Shown piece by piece: positions 31,671 to 40,643 of a DNA stretch of 64,000 bases. A program made the position numbers and the translations under genes. The stretch is from Pseudomonas viridiflava (GTDB lineage Bacteria > Pseudomonadota > Gammaproteobacteria > Pseudomonadales > Pseudomonadaceae), in NCBI RefSeq assembly GCF_900580675.1, contig NZ_UTBG01000147.1, forward strand, positions 26,246-90,245, given 5' to 3'. The notes below the pieces were generated by a model. The model worked only from the letters and a program-made list of their open reading frames with translations. It made no database searches and had not been told where the DNA came from. The first letter of the stretch is position 1. Every line of letters starts with the position of its first letter.

Positions 31671-33497
31671 ATGAGCCCTCCGCAAAACGGCATGATCACC
31701 TGGAGCATGATGCTGCGTAAGGTGCCCGACATTGTTCGAGCCCTCCCGCGGGTGGTCCGTGGCATGCGCGCCGCCAATGTCACTGACCCCGGGCAACCTT
31801 GCGGCCTTGGCTGGCACTTTGAGCAAGCCACCTTGCGCAACCCCGACGGCGTCGCCTTGCTCTTTGACGAGCAGGCATTGAGCTACCGCGACGCCAATGC
31901 CAGCGCTAACCGCATCGCCCATCACCTGCAGGCCCAGGGCATCGGCAAGGGCGATGTGGTGGCGCTGTTTATCGAGAATCGCCCGGAGCTGTTGCTGAAC
32001 GTGTTGGCCGTGGCCAAAGTGGGCGGTATCTGCGCGATGCTCAATACCGCGCAAACTCAAGGTGCGCTGGTACATAGCCTGAACCTGGTGAGCCCGGTGG
32101 CGATTGTGGTCGGCGCAGAATTGGTCGGCGCGTATGAGTCGGTGCGTGAGCAGGTGCAGATCGAGGCGCAGCGCACCTGGTTTGTCGCCGATCAGCAGGC
32201 CGGCGCGGCCCCCGAGGCTTATATCGACTTGCTGGCCGCGAGTGCCGAATGCTCGCCTGACAACCCCGCCAGCACCGCGCAGATCTATTTCAACGACCCC
32301 TGCTTCTATATCTACACCTCCGGCACCACCGGCCTGCCCAAGGCCGGCATTATGAAACACGGGCGTTGGACCAAAACCGCCGTGAGTTTCGGCAGCATCG
32401 CCCTCGACATGGGCCCCGAAGACGTCCTGTATTGCACGTTGCCGCTCTACCACGCCACCGGCCTGTGCGTGTGCTGGGGTTCGGCGATTGTCGGCGCATC
32501 GGGCTTCGCCATTCGCCGCAAGTTCAGCGCCAGCCAGTTCTGGGAGGACGCGCGCAAATACAAGGCCACCACCCTGGGTTACGTGGGGGAGCTGTGCCGT
32601 TACCTGCTCGACCAGCCGCCCGGCGACCACGACCGTGATAACCGCGTGACCAAGATGGTCGGCAATGGCCTGCGCCCCGGCGTGTGGGCGCAGTTCAAGG
32701 CGCGCTACGGCGTGGAGCATATCTGCGAGCTGTACGCGGCCAGCGACGGCAACATCGGTTTTACCAACGTGTTGAATTTCGACAACACCATCGGCTTTTG
32801 CCTGCAGCACTGGGCGCTGGTGGACTACGCCCACGACAACGGCGAGCCGATCCGCGGCGATGACGGCTTTATGCGCAAGGTGCAAACCGGCGGGCAGGGC
32901 CTGTTGCTGGCCAGGATCGATGATAAATCGCCCTTCGACGGCTATACCGACCCGGAAAAGAACCGCAAGGTGATCCTCACCGACGTGTTCGAAAAGGGCG
33001 ATCGCTACTTCAACACCGGCGACCTGTTGCGCAGTATCGGCTTTGGCCACGCGCAGTTCGTTGATCGGCTGGGGGATACCTACCGCTGGAAAGGTGAAAA
33101 CGTCTCCACCACCGAGGTCGAGAACGTCCTGCTGCAACACCCGCAGATCGCCGAAGTGGTGGCCTACGGTGTGGAGATCGAAAACACCAATGGCCGCGCG
33201 GGCATGGTTGCTATCACGCCGAGCGAGTCCCTGGCCGCGCTGGACATGCGCGAGCTGCTGCAATTCGCCCACGGCCAGTTGCCGCACTATGCGGTGCCGC
33301 TGTTCCTGCGGATCAAGGTGAAGATGGAAACCACCGGGACCTTCAAATACCAGAAAGTGCGGCTCAAGGAGGAAGCGTTCGACCCGGAGAAGGCGGGCAA
33401 TGACCCGGTCTTCGCCTGGCTGCCGGGGTCGGACTGCTACGTGCCGGTGACCGGGGACTTGCTGGCGCAGATTCAGGGCGGTCAATTTCGCTATTGA
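31671..33497 (+). CDS. Long-chain acyl-CoA synthetase, FATP-type
   Basis: A 608-residue AMP-forming ligase that activates fatty acids to acyl-CoA. Its ATP loop is YIYTSGTTGLPKAGIMKHGR (about residues 211-230). Further motifs are LPLYHATGLCVCWGSAI, ELYAASDGNIGF, GDRYFNTGDLL (adenylate Asp) and DTYRWKGENVSTTEVENVL, the last typical of the fatty-acid-transport-protein branch. The C-terminal catalytic Lys lies in GTFKYQKVRLKEE. The ATG at 31671 has AAAAGG about 10 nt upstream. It stands alone. Confidence 0.9.
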   Translation: MSPPQNGMITWSMMLRKVPDIVRALPRVVRGMRAANVTDPGQPCGLGWHFEQATLRNPDGVALLFDEQALSYRDANASANRIAHHLQAQGIGKGDVVALFIENRPELLLNVLAVAKVGGICAMLNTAQTQGALVHSLNLVSPVAIVVGAELVGAYESVREQVQIEAQRTWFVADQQAGAAPEAYIDLLAASAECSPDNPASTAQIYFNDPCFYIYTSGTTGLPKAGIMKHGRWTKTAVSFGSIALDMGPEDVLYCTLPLYHATGLCVCWGSAIVGASGFAIRRKFSASQFWEDARKYKATTLGYVGELCRYLLDQPPGDHDRDNRVTKMVGNGLRPGVWAQFKARYGVEHICELYAASDGNIGFTNVLNFDNTIGFCLQHWALVDYAHDNGEPIRGDDGFMRKVQTGGQGLLLARIDDKSPFDGYTDPEKNRKVILTDVFEKGDRYFNTGDLLRSIGFGHAQFVDRLGDTYRWKGENVSTTEVENVLLQHPQIAEVVAYGVEIENTNGRAGMVAITPSESLAALDMRELLQFAHGQLPHYAVPLFLRIKVKMETTGTFKYQKVRLKEEAFDPEKAGNDPVFAWLPGSDCYVPVTGDLLAQIQGGQFRY

Positions 33498-33594
33498 TTG
33501 TGCCTATGGGGCCTTTTGACAAAAAAGCCATGACAGTGGGGAACTCCCTCGTGACACTGGGCGCCTATAAAGCACACCAGACAAGGAGCCCCAC

Positions 33595-34110
33595 ATGTCA
33601 GTCCAGCCCAAACAAATGACCGAAGACGAAGCCGCCGAATTTGCCGAGCAGGTGTTTGACGTAGCTCGCCGAGGCGACGCCGCCATGCTCGCCGCGTTGC
33701 TGACCAAGGGCTTGCCCGCCAATTTCCGTAACCACAATGGCGACACCCTGCTGATGCTTTCGGCGTACCACGGCCATGCCGAAGCCGTGAAAGTGTTGCT
33801 GGAATTCAAGGCCGACCCGCTGATTGCCAACGACAAGAACCAACTGCCGATTGCCGGCGCGGCGTTCAAGGGCAACCTGCCGGTGGTCAAGGCGCTGATC
33901 GAAGGCGGTACGCCTATCGAAGCCGCATCGTCCGACGGGCGTACCGCGCTGATGATGGCGGCCATGTTCAACCGCGTTGAAATGGTCGACTACCTGCTGG
34001 GGCAGGGCGCCAACCCCAAGGCCACCGATGCCCAGGGTGCGACTGCACTGGCGGCGGCGCAGACCATGGGCGCAGTGGATACGGCGGCGCAATTGCAGAA
34101 ACTGGTGTAG
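33595..34110 (+). CDS. Ankyrin-repeat protein
   Basis: A 171-residue protein with four ankyrin repeats (about residues 16-48, 49-81, 82-114, 115-148): NHNGDTLLMLSAYHGHAEAV, KNQLPIAGAAFKGNLPVVKA and SDGRTALMMAAMFNRVEMVD are regular copies. No signal peptide is seen, so it is probably a cytoplasmic binding protein. In other pseudomonads a similar small ankyrin gene is beside a catalase; there is none here. AAGGAG precedes the ATG. Confidence 0.88.
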   Translation: MSVQPKQMTEDEAAEFAEQVFDVARRGDAAMLAALLTKGLPANFRNHNGDTLLMLSAYHGHAEAVKVLLEFKADPLIANDKNQLPIAGAAFKGNLPVVKALIEGGTPIEAASSDGRTALMMAAMFNRVEMVDYLLGQGANPKATDAQGATALAAAQTMGAVDTAAQLQKLV

Positions 34111-34151
34111 GCTTTGCGCCCTCAAAAACCAGCCCGCTACAGGATCACCCC

Positions 34152-34682
34152 ATGAAAACCGCCCTCGTCGAACTTATCAGCAAAATCAGCGCCGGGGTCA
34201 TGGGCGAAGACGAGGTCGCGCGCATCGCCGAGGAAGCCGCCCAGGCCTACGCCGACCCGGCGGCATTTCTGGCAGCCAACCCGGATATCAACTACGACGA
34301 CACGTTCCCGATTCCCTTGGGGGAGTGGGTGGTGGTGGGCAGCCTGCCCGACACGGTGCTGTTCCAGGCCGACACCTATGGCGACCTGTTTGCGCAAATC
34401 GTCGCGTCGTTCGGCCCGGGCGTGGCGTTCAACCTCAAGCCCAAGCAGTTAGCCAAGACCGAAGACTTGACCGCGCTCAATCGCATCCAGATCCAGATGA
34501 GTGCCCTGAGCCCGGAAGACGGCGGCTATGTGCTGCTCAACTTCAGCCAATTGCTCGATGACGAAATCCAGGCCGTGCTGGTGTACGGCAATGACCTGCC
34601 GCGCGTGCTGCAATTGTGCGCGGAAGTCGGGATCAAGGCCGAGCCATCCCTTGAAGCACTGAAGGTGGCCGTACACGTCTGA
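34152..34682 (+). CDS. Conserved hypothetical protein
   Basis: A 176-residue acidic, soluble protein that I do not recognise. It opens with an amphipathic helix (LVELISKISAGVMGEDEVAR) and contains NPDINYDDTFPIPLGEWVVV and a helical C-terminus. It lies 41 bp after the ankyrin gene on the same strand with AGGAT before its ATG, so the two may be cotranscribed. Confidence 0.7.
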   Translation: MKTALVELISKISAGVMGEDEVARIAEEAAQAYADPAAFLAANPDINYDDTFPIPLGEWVVVGSLPDTVLFQADTYGDLFAQIVASFGPGVAFNLKPKQLAKTEDLTALNRIQIQMSALSPEDGGYVLLNFSQLLDDEIQAVLVYGNDLPRVLQLCAEVGIKAEPSLEALKVAVHV

Positions 34683-34749
34683 AATAAAACGGAACCCCGG
34701 CCAGGGCTGACTATCCTACAAGGGCATGCCCTCACTTAGGAGCGACACC

Positions 34750-34941
34750 ATGGGTTCCACTTTTAATGGCTTGATCGGCCTGATCATCCTCGCGCTGGAT
34801 ATCTGGGCGATCATCAATGTGTTCAAAAGCGGCGCGAGCACCGGGGCCAAAGTGCTCTGGATCCTGTTGATCCTGTTGCTGCCGGTACTGGGCCTGATCA
34901 TCTGGGCGATTGCCGGGCCGCGGGGTAACGTGCGGATCTAG
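34750..34941 (+). CDS. Small PLDc_N-type membrane protein
   Basis: A 63-residue protein with two hydrophobic helices (FNGLIGLIILALDIWAIINVF and AKVLWILLILLLPVLGLIIW) joined by a short polar loop. This matches the phospholipase-D-nuclease N-terminal (PLDc_N) module that occurs alone in many bacteria. TAGGAG lies 9 nt before the ATG at 34750. Function unknown. Confidence 0.8.
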   Translation: MGSTFNGLIGLIILALDIWAIINVFKSGASTGAKVLWILLILLLPVLGLIIWAIAGPRGNVRI

Positions 34942-34974
34942 GCACCTCACTCCCTCTGGAGTGGGCTCAGTCAA

Positions 34975-35061
34975 TGTGAGAGGGGGCTTGCCCCCGATAG
35001 CGGTCTGTCAACCAGCTCATTTGGCGCGGATACACTGCTATCGGGGCAAGCCCCCTCCCGC
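34975..35061. repeat. REP pair of the GGGGGCTTGCCCCC type
   Basis: TGTGAGAGGGGGCTTGCCCC then CGATAGC faces GCTATCGGGGCAAGCCCCCT across about 35 bp. This is the second REP family in the window, also at 63836. Confidence 0.8.
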
Positions 35062-35325
35062 TTTTGTGTTTCGAAATATTCGCTGCACAGAATTTTCACA
35101 TCCCATCCAAGACAATTCGCCGGCTTTATCTCCCTGCCGCGGCTCTATCTCAAGGGCCACTAAAGGCGGGGCAGCGGTGCTCGTTCAGTAATTAATAGCC
35201 TTGCCGGCATTGATCGGGCACCATTTGCGCCACCGCGTTAACCGCCTACCCCAGCCTGCCTGGGCGAGGGACGGACGCCGCCGCATTATTTCGCAACTTA
35301 AACTTCCAATGGGTCCTGAAACGAC
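35062..35325. other. Upstream region of the LtaS-like gene
   Basis: 264 bp without a gene. It should contain the promoter of the LtaS-like gene at 35326; no clear operator was seen. Confidence 0.4.
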
Positions 35326-37413
35326 ATGGCAAACCCGGACGCCCTGAGTCAGCAGCGAGCTTCTAATCGCCTGCTGCAACCGACCGTCAAATCCCATCTG
35401 GCGTACACGCTGCTCTGCGCATTGGTCATGATGGTGATGTTCTCCCTGCTGCGCCTGGCGCTGCTGGTGTACAACCGCGAGATGATCCTCGACACGCCGG
35501 CTTCGACCTTCCTTGAAGCGTTCGCCAACGGTCTGCGCCTGGACCTGCGCCTGGTGGTGTACCTGGTCATTCCGTTGCTGCTGGCCTTGTTCAGCGTACG
35601 CGCCATGGCCGCGCGTGGGTTCTTCCGGTTCTGGTTGACCGTCGCGTCCAGCATTGCGCTGTTCCTCGGCTTGATGGAAATGGACTTCTACCGCGAGTTC
35701 CACCAGCGCCTTAACGGCCTGGTCTTCCAGTATGTGAAGGAAGACCCGAAAACCGTGATGAGCATGCTCTGGTACGGTTTCCCGGTGGTGCGCTACCTGC
35801 TGGCCTGGGCCGTGGGCACGCTGATCCTGAGCATGGCGTTCAAGGGCGCCGACCGCGCGACTCGCCCGCGCGGCCCGTTCAGCGGCGGCAGCATCGGCAC
35901 GCGCCAGGTGGCGCCGTGGTACAGCCGCATTGCGGTGTTCGTGGTCTGCCTGCTGATCGCCGTGGTTGCCGCCCGTGGCACCCTGCGTCAGGGCCCGCCG
36001 CTGCGTTGGGGCGACGTGTACACCACCGACTCCAACTTCGCCAACCAGTTGGGCCTCAATGGCACCTTGTCGCTGATTGGCGCGGCCAAGTCTCGCTTCG
36101 GTGAAGACCGTTCGAATATCTGGAAGGCCACTCTGGACCAACCGCTGGCCACCCAGACCGTGCGTGACATGCTGGTACTGCCGCAAGAGAAGCTGGTCGA
36201 TACCGACATCGCCGCCGTGCGCCGTGACTACACGCCACCGGCCGAGAAGACCCTGCCGATCAAGAACGTGGTCGTGATCCTGATGGAAAGCTTTGCCGGT
36301 CACTCGGTAGGCGCCCTGGGTCGTCCGGGCAACATCACGCCGTACTTCGACAAGCTGTCCAAGGAAGGCCTGCTGTTCGACCGTTTCTTCTCCAACGGCA
36401 CTCACACCCACCAGGGTATGTTCGCCACCATGGCCTGCTTCCCGAACCTGCCGGGCTTCGAATACCTGATGCAGACCCCCGAAGGCAGCCACAAACTGTC
36501 GGGCCTGCCGCAGTTGCTCAGCGCGCGGGATTTCAACGACGTGTATGTCTACAACGGCGACTTCGCCTGGGACAACCAGTCGGGCTTCTTCAGCAACCAG
36601 GGCATGACCAACTTCATCGGGCGTAACGACTTTGTCGACCCGGTGTTTTCCGACCCGACGTGGGGCGTGTCCGACCAGGACATGTTCAACCGTGGGCTGG
36701 AAGAGTTGAAAGCCCGTGAAGGCGGCAAGCCGTTCTATGCGCTGCTGCAAACCCTGTCCAACCACACGCCGTACGCATTGCCGAACCCGTTGCCAGTGGA
36801 AAAAGTCACTGGCCGTGGTAGCCTCGACGAGCATTTGACGGCCATGCGTTACTCCGACTGGGCCCTGGGCCAATTCTTTGAAAAGGCCCGCAAGGAGCCG
36901 TACTTCAAGGAAACCCTGTTCGTGATCGTGGGTGACCACGGCTTCGGCAACGAACAGCAGATCACCGAAATGGACCTGGGCCGCTTCAACGTGCCGATGC
37001 TGATGATTGCGCCGGGCATGCAAGAGAAGTTCGGTGAGCGTGACCACACCGTGGGCACTCAGATCGACATCGTGCCGACCATCATGGGCCGCCTCGGTGG
37101 CGATACCTTGCACCAGTGCTGGGGCCGCGACTTGCTGAACCTGCCGGAAGGCGACAAGGGCTTCGGCGTAATCAAGCCTTCGGGCAGCGACCAGACCGTT
37201 GCGTTGGTGACCTCCGACCGCATCCTGGTATTGCCCAAGGAAATGCCACCGAAGCTGTGGGAATACGAACTGGGCGCCAACCCGACCGGTAAAGTGATTC
37301 CCGAATCGCCGGACGAAGCGGCGCTGAAGCAAAAACTCGAGTCGTTCCTGCAGACCGCTACAAAGAGCCTGTTGGACAACACTGCCGGTGTGGTAAACGG
37401 TAAGCCGGACTAA
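35326..37413 (+). CDS. LtaS-like phosphoglycerol-transferase/sulfatase-fold membrane protein
   Basis: A 695-residue inner-membrane protein: five hydrophobic helices in the first 190 residues, then a periplasmic alkaline-phosphatase/sulfatase-superfamily domain. That domain shows NVVVILMESFAGHSVGALG (metal-binding Glu), FSNGTHTHQGMFATM (nucleophile Thr region), YVYNGDFAWDNQSGFF and LFVIVGDHGFGNEQQ (metal-binding Asp/His). In Gram-negatives this family transfers phosphoglycerol or phosphoethanolamine to periplasmic glucans or LPS; the acceptor is not readable. It is followed by a strong terminator. Confidence 0.88.
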   Translation: MANPDALSQQRASNRLLQPTVKSHLAYTLLCALVMMVMFSLLRLALLVYNREMILDTPASTFLEAFANGLRLDLRLVVYLVIPLLLALFSVRAMAARGFFRFWLTVASSIALFLGLMEMDFYREFHQRLNGLVFQYVKEDPKTVMSMLWYGFPVVRYLLAWAVGTLILSMAFKGADRATRPRGPFSGGSIGTRQVAPWYSRIAVFVVCLLIAVVAARGTLRQGPPLRWGDVYTTDSNFANQLGLNGTLSLIGAAKSRFGEDRSNIWKATLDQPLATQTVRDMLVLPQEKLVDTDIAAVRRDYTPPAEKTLPIKNVVVILMESFAGHSVGALGRPGNITPYFDKLSKEGLLFDRFFSNGTHTHQGMFATMACFPNLPGFEYLMQTPEGSHKLSGLPQLLSARDFNDVYVYNGDFAWDNQSGFFSNQGMTNFIGRNDFVDPVFSDPTWGVSDQDMFNRGLEELKAREGGKPFYALLQTLSNHTPYALPNPLPVEKVTGRGSLDEHLTAMRYSDWALGQFFEKARKEPYFKETLFVIVGDHGFGNEQQITEMDLGRFNVPMLMIAPGMQEKFGERDHTVGTQIDIVPTIMGRLGGDTLHQCWGRDLLNLPEGDKGFGVIKPSGSDQTVALVTSDRILVLPKEMPPKLWEYELGANPTGKVIPESPDEAALKQKLESFLQTATKSLLDNTAGVVNGKPD

Positions 37414-37425
37414 CTAACCGGCAAT

Positions 37426-37455
37426 AAAAAAGAGGCCCTCAGGGCCTCTTTTTTT
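37426..37455. terminator. Bidirectional terminator after the LtaS-like gene
   Basis: AAAGAGGCCCT and AGGGCCTCTTT form a near-perfect stem with a one-base centre, followed by seven T. It also ends the convergent DUF3309 gene. Confidence 0.88.
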
Positions 37456-37464
37456 GTCCGGAAT

Positions 37465-37617
37465 TTATATCCGGCCGAGCAACAACAGTACGACCAGTAC
37501 CACCAGGACAACGCCCAGGATACCCGACGGGCCATAACCCCAGTTACGCGAGTGAGGGAACACTGGCAGACCGCCGACCAGCAGGAGGATCAGGATGATG
37601 ATTAGAATGAGGCTCAT
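37465..37617 (-). CDS. DUF3309 small membrane protein
   Basis: A 50-residue hydrophobic protein with two helices around the conserved centre LPVFPHSRNWGYGPSG, which is diagnostic of DUF3309 (LPxWPxSxxWGYxPSG). The ATG at 37617 is chosen because the family begins MSLI; the longer frame is unsupported. Function unknown; such proteins are often stress-induced. Confidence 0.85.
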   Translation of the reverse strand: MSLILIIILILLLVGGLPVFPHSRNWGYGPSGILGVVLVVLVVLLLLGRI

Positions 37618-37944
37618 GTTTATTTCCTTATAGGCCTTGTGCAAGGACTGATTGTTTAACGTTAGGCCTGCCATTTAATGACGGACGCCTTAACAACTCC
37701 GACTGCGCCACTTGGCAGAAAATTCCGTGTTTTTTTAAAGCATTTTGCGAACCTGCTTATTTCTTTTAATGCGCTCGCAAATCCCGCCCGTTAGTTGAAA
37801 AAGATTGAACTTAGGCTATGGGCCGGTATCCGACCCGGCCGAGGGTTTGCCTGTGGCATTCATCACTCTGATGGTGCGTGGGTGCGGCAAAAACCTTCGC
37901 TACACTGCCGATCACTTCCTCTGTGAACCACAAGGCTACTTCCT

Positions 37945-38760
37945 ATGCAAAATCGCATGATGATCACTGGCGCCGGGTCGGGCCTGGGTCGTGAAATCGC
38001 TCTGCGCTGGGCCCGTGAGGGTTGGCAGTTGGCCTTGTCGGATGTCAGCGAACCGGGGTTGCAGGAAACCTTGAAGTGGGTGCGCGAAGCCGGTGGCGAT
38101 GGTTTTACCCAGCGCTGCGATGTGCGCGACTACAGCCAGCTCACCGCGTTTGCCCAGGCCTGCGAGGAGAAGTTGGGAGGCATTGATGTGATCGTCAACA
38201 ATGCCGGGGTGGCGTCGGGTGGGTTCTTTGCCGAGCTGTCGCTGGAGGATTGGGACTGGCAGATCGCGATCAACCTGATGGGGGTGGTCAAGGGCTGCAA
38301 GGCGTTCCTGCCGCTGCTGGAAAAGAGCAAGGGTCGAATTATCAACATCGCGTCGATGGCGGCGCTGATGCAGGGGCCGGCGATGAGCAACTACAACGTG
38401 GCCAAGGCGGGCGTGGTGGCGTTGTCGGAGAGTTTGCTGGTGGAACTCAAGCAGCAGGAAGTTGGGGTGCATGTGGTGTGCCCGTCGTTTTTCCAGACGA
38501 ACTTGCTGGACTCGTTTCGTGGGCCGACGCCGGCGATGAAGGCGCAGGTAGGTAAGTTGCTTGAGAGTTCGCCGATTACGGCGGCTGAGATTGCTGACTA
38601 CATCTATCAACGGGTCGCGGAGGGGGAGTTTATGATTTTGCCGCATGAGCAGGGGCGGATGGCTTGGGCGTTGAAGCAGAAGAATCCGCAGTTGTTGTAT
38701 GACGAGATGACGGTGATGGCGGACAAGATGCGGGCTAAGGCCCAGGCAGGTCGGGGGTGA
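37945..38760 (+). CDS. Short-chain dehydrogenase/reductase
   Basis: A 271-residue NAD(P)-dependent oxidoreductase. It shows ITGAGSGLGREIALRWA (cofactor Gly motif), VIVNNAGVASGG (NNAG), IINIASMAAL (catalytic Ser) and YNVAKAGVVALSESL (catalytic Tyr-x3-Lys). A Glu/Asp-rich helical tail follows. The substrate is unknown. The IS256 element begins 49 bp after its stop, so any downstream partner may have been separated from it. Confidence 0.9.
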   Translation: MQNRMMITGAGSGLGREIALRWAREGWQLALSDVSEPGLQETLKWVREAGGDGFTQRCDVRDYSQLTAFAQACEEKLGGIDVIVNNAGVASGGFFAELSLEDWDWQIAINLMGVVKGCKAFLPLLEKSKGRIINIASMAALMQGPAMSNYNVAKAGVVALSESLLVELKQQEVGVHVVCPSFFQTNLLDSFRGPTPAMKAQVGKLLESSPITAAEIADYIYQRVAEGEFMILPHEQGRMAWALKQKNPQLLYDEMTVMADKMRAKAQAGRG

Positions 38761-38862
38761 CGCTTTTTGGGTGAGGGTGTATATCCGGTGTGTCGAGCTC
38801 GGTCCAAAAGAGACTGTCAGAAATTTTGTGTTCGGGCATAACATGTAGCTAGAGGTGCATGT

Positions 38863-40122
38863 ATGCCAACCAAAAAGAAGCCCGCCAATGCAGCAGCGAG
38901 GGAGTTACCCTCGATCCCCCAAGACCTGATCGAGCAGTTTGTTAAAGGCCCGATGAGCGCCGAAGCCATTCAAGACGCGTCCATGGCGTTCAAGAAGGCT
39001 CTGATCGAGCGCGCGCTAGGTGCCGAGCTGGGTCACCACCTTGGTTATCCTCAGGGCGCGGAGCGCCCTGAGGAGTCGACCAATCAGCGCAATGGCAAGA
39101 GTGGCAAAACGGTTCTCACCGACGACGGGCCGCTTCGCCTGGATATCCCCAGAGACCGCGATGGTAGCTTCGCCCCGATCCTGATTCCCAAGCACGAACG
39201 CCGTTTTACAGGCTTCGACGACAAGATAATTGCCATGTACGCCCGGGGTATGACGGTGCGTGAGATCCGCGCTTTTCTGTCTGAGCAGTATGGAACTGAC
39301 GTGTCCCATGACTTCATCAGCTCAGTCACCGACGCGGTCATGGAAGAGGTCGGCGCTTGGCAGCAACGCCCCTTGGAACCGATGTATCCGGTGATTTTCT
39401 TCGATGCGCTAAGGGTCAAAATCCGGGACGAGGGGTTAGTGCGCAACAAGGCTATTTATCTGGCGCTGGGCGTATTACCCGATGGCACGCGCGACATTCT
39501 GGGGATCTGGATCGAGAGCACCGAGGGCGCCAAGTTTTGGATGAAGGTCTTCAACGACCTCAAAACGCGTGGGGTAGAAGATGTTCTAATCGCCGTCACG
39601 GATGGCCTTAAAGGGATACCGGAGGCTTTGGGAGCGGTTTTTCCTGCCACGACGCTGCAAACCTGCATCGTGCATCTGATCCGCAACAGCTTGGACTATG
39701 CCGCTTGGGATAAACGTCGGGCATTGGCCAAAGCCCTCAAGCCGATCTACCAGGCGATCAATGCCGACGTGGCCGAGCAAGAGCTCAACGCCTTTGAAGC
39801 GGGGCCTTGGGGTAAGCAGTATCCGACTGTAGTTGCTGCATGGCGTCGCGCCTGGGATCGGGTTATACCGTTTTTTGTATTCCCGGCGGGTATCCGAAAA
39901 GTGGTCTACACGACCAATGCCATCGAAAGCATCAACGCTCAGCTACGAAAGATTATTAAAACCCGTGGGCACTTCCCGACCGACGATGCGGCAACGAAGC
40001 TGATCTGGCTGGGACTACGAAATATCACGGCTAACTGGGGGCATCCAGCGCATGATTGGAAAGTGGCAATGAATCAGTTTGCGATTCTTTACGGAGACCG
40101 ATTTACCAGACCGAGCTGGTAA
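38863..40122 (+). CDS. IS256-family transposase
   Basis: A 419-residue DDE transposase of the mutator-like class. It shows ALGAELGHHLGYPQG in the N-terminal domain, YPVIFFDALRVKIRDEG (first Asp), VLIAVTDGLKGIPEALGAVF (second Asp), CIVHLIRNSL, and the catalytic Glu in YTTNAIESINAQLRK. The length is normal and the frame intact, so the element may be active. A GGCCTGCC/GGCAGGCC hairpin follows the stop at 40129-40148. Confidence 0.95.
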   Translation: MPTKKKPANAAARELPSIPQDLIEQFVKGPMSAEAIQDASMAFKKALIERALGAELGHHLGYPQGAERPEESTNQRNGKSGKTVLTDDGPLRLDIPRDRDGSFAPILIPKHERRFTGFDDKIIAMYARGMTVREIRAFLSEQYGTDVSHDFISSVTDAVMEEVGAWQQRPLEPMYPVIFFDALRVKIRDEGLVRNKAIYLALGVLPDGTRDILGIWIESTEGAKFWMKVFNDLKTRGVEDVLIAVTDGLKGIPEALGAVFPATTLQTCIVHLIRNSLDYAAWDKRRALAKALKPIYQAINADVAEQELNAFEAGPWGKQYPTVVAAWRRAWDRVIPFFVFPAGIRKVVYTTNAIESINAQLRKIIKTRGHFPTDDAATKLIWLGLRNITANWGHPAHDWKVAMNQFAILYGDRFTRPSW

Positions 40123-40128
40123 AACAAC

Positions 40129-40148
40129 GGCCTGCCTGACGGCAGGCC
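40129..40148 (+). terminator. Hairpin after the transposase
   Basis: GGCCTGCC-TGAC-GGCAGGCC lies inside the right end of the IS with no T-run. It would form in transposase mRNA. Confidence 0.5.
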
Positions 40149-40259
40149 CTAACCAGCCCGAACACAAAAAAACTGATACTCCCCTGGTGGTGCATTTCTT
40201 GGCGGGGAAATCGTAGAGATCGATGGCGATTTGATCTTTCAACCAAAGGGGACGTGATC

Positions 40260-40622
40260 ATGGATTTTCAGATCATCTCTGCAATCTTTGTATGTGCTGG
40301 GGCATTTATTTCCTCGGGGCTCTTTTTATTTGTCAAATACACAAAGCTCGAAGCGTTGGAGAGCTACTTCAGCGAAAACAAGGTGGTCAAAGATCACAAA
40401 CGCTTTTGGGGCAGAGATCAGCACATAGACAGGTTTCATCGCATGCTCTTGATCGTCCAATTGTTGAGCATGCCAAAAACGCATATCAAAAGTGGGGAAG
40501 TGACCGAGGCCGAACTGGCTTCCGTCCCCCTATCCCTCAAGCGTTGGGCCCTGTGGCCTTATACTTTCGGGGCGATATGGTTTGTCTCTGCAATTATCTG
40601 GAACATCTGGTACGACTGGTAG
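40260..40622 (+). CDS. Hypothetical two-helix membrane protein
   Basis: A 120-residue protein of unknown family. It has an N-terminal helix (IISAIFVCAGAFISSGLFLF), a polar middle (residues 30-85) and a C-terminal helix rich in Trp (LWPYTFGAIWFVSAIIWNIW). AAGGGG 8 nt upstream supports the ATG at 40260 over the GTG two codons before. It lies just outside the IS right end, so it is probably resident, not cargo. It converges with the LysR gene. Confidence 0.65.
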   Translation: MDFQIISAIFVCAGAFISSGLFLFVKYTKLEALESYFSENKVVKDHKRFWGRDQHIDRFHRMLLIVQLLSMPKTHIKSGEVTEAELASVPLSLKRWALWPYTFGAIWFVSAIIWNIWYDW

Positions 40623-40643
40623 CCGTGGCAACCCCACTGACAT

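Larger units (their letters stand above)
38810..40183 (+). mobile_element. IS256-family insertion sequence
   Basis: A 1374-bp element with one transposase. The terminal inverted repeats are imperfect over 28 bp: left 38810-38837 and right 40156-40183 share an inner perfect core TTTTGTGTTCGGGC and an outer GAnTnTCAG-like block. No target duplication is visible: the left flank reads GGTCCAAAA and the right flank CTGGTGGTG. The outer limits are therefore approximate, or the site has rearranged. Confidence 0.8.

Noticed and set aside
35185..37332. 715-codon frame antisense to the LtaS-like gene
   Set aside because: Composition is His/Gln/Arg/Val-rich without motifs; the sense strand has clear sulfatase-fold and membrane features.
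40260..40622. Small membrane protein as IS cargo or antitoxin
   Set aside because: It lies outside the right inverted repeat and shows no toxin, antitoxin or transposition features.
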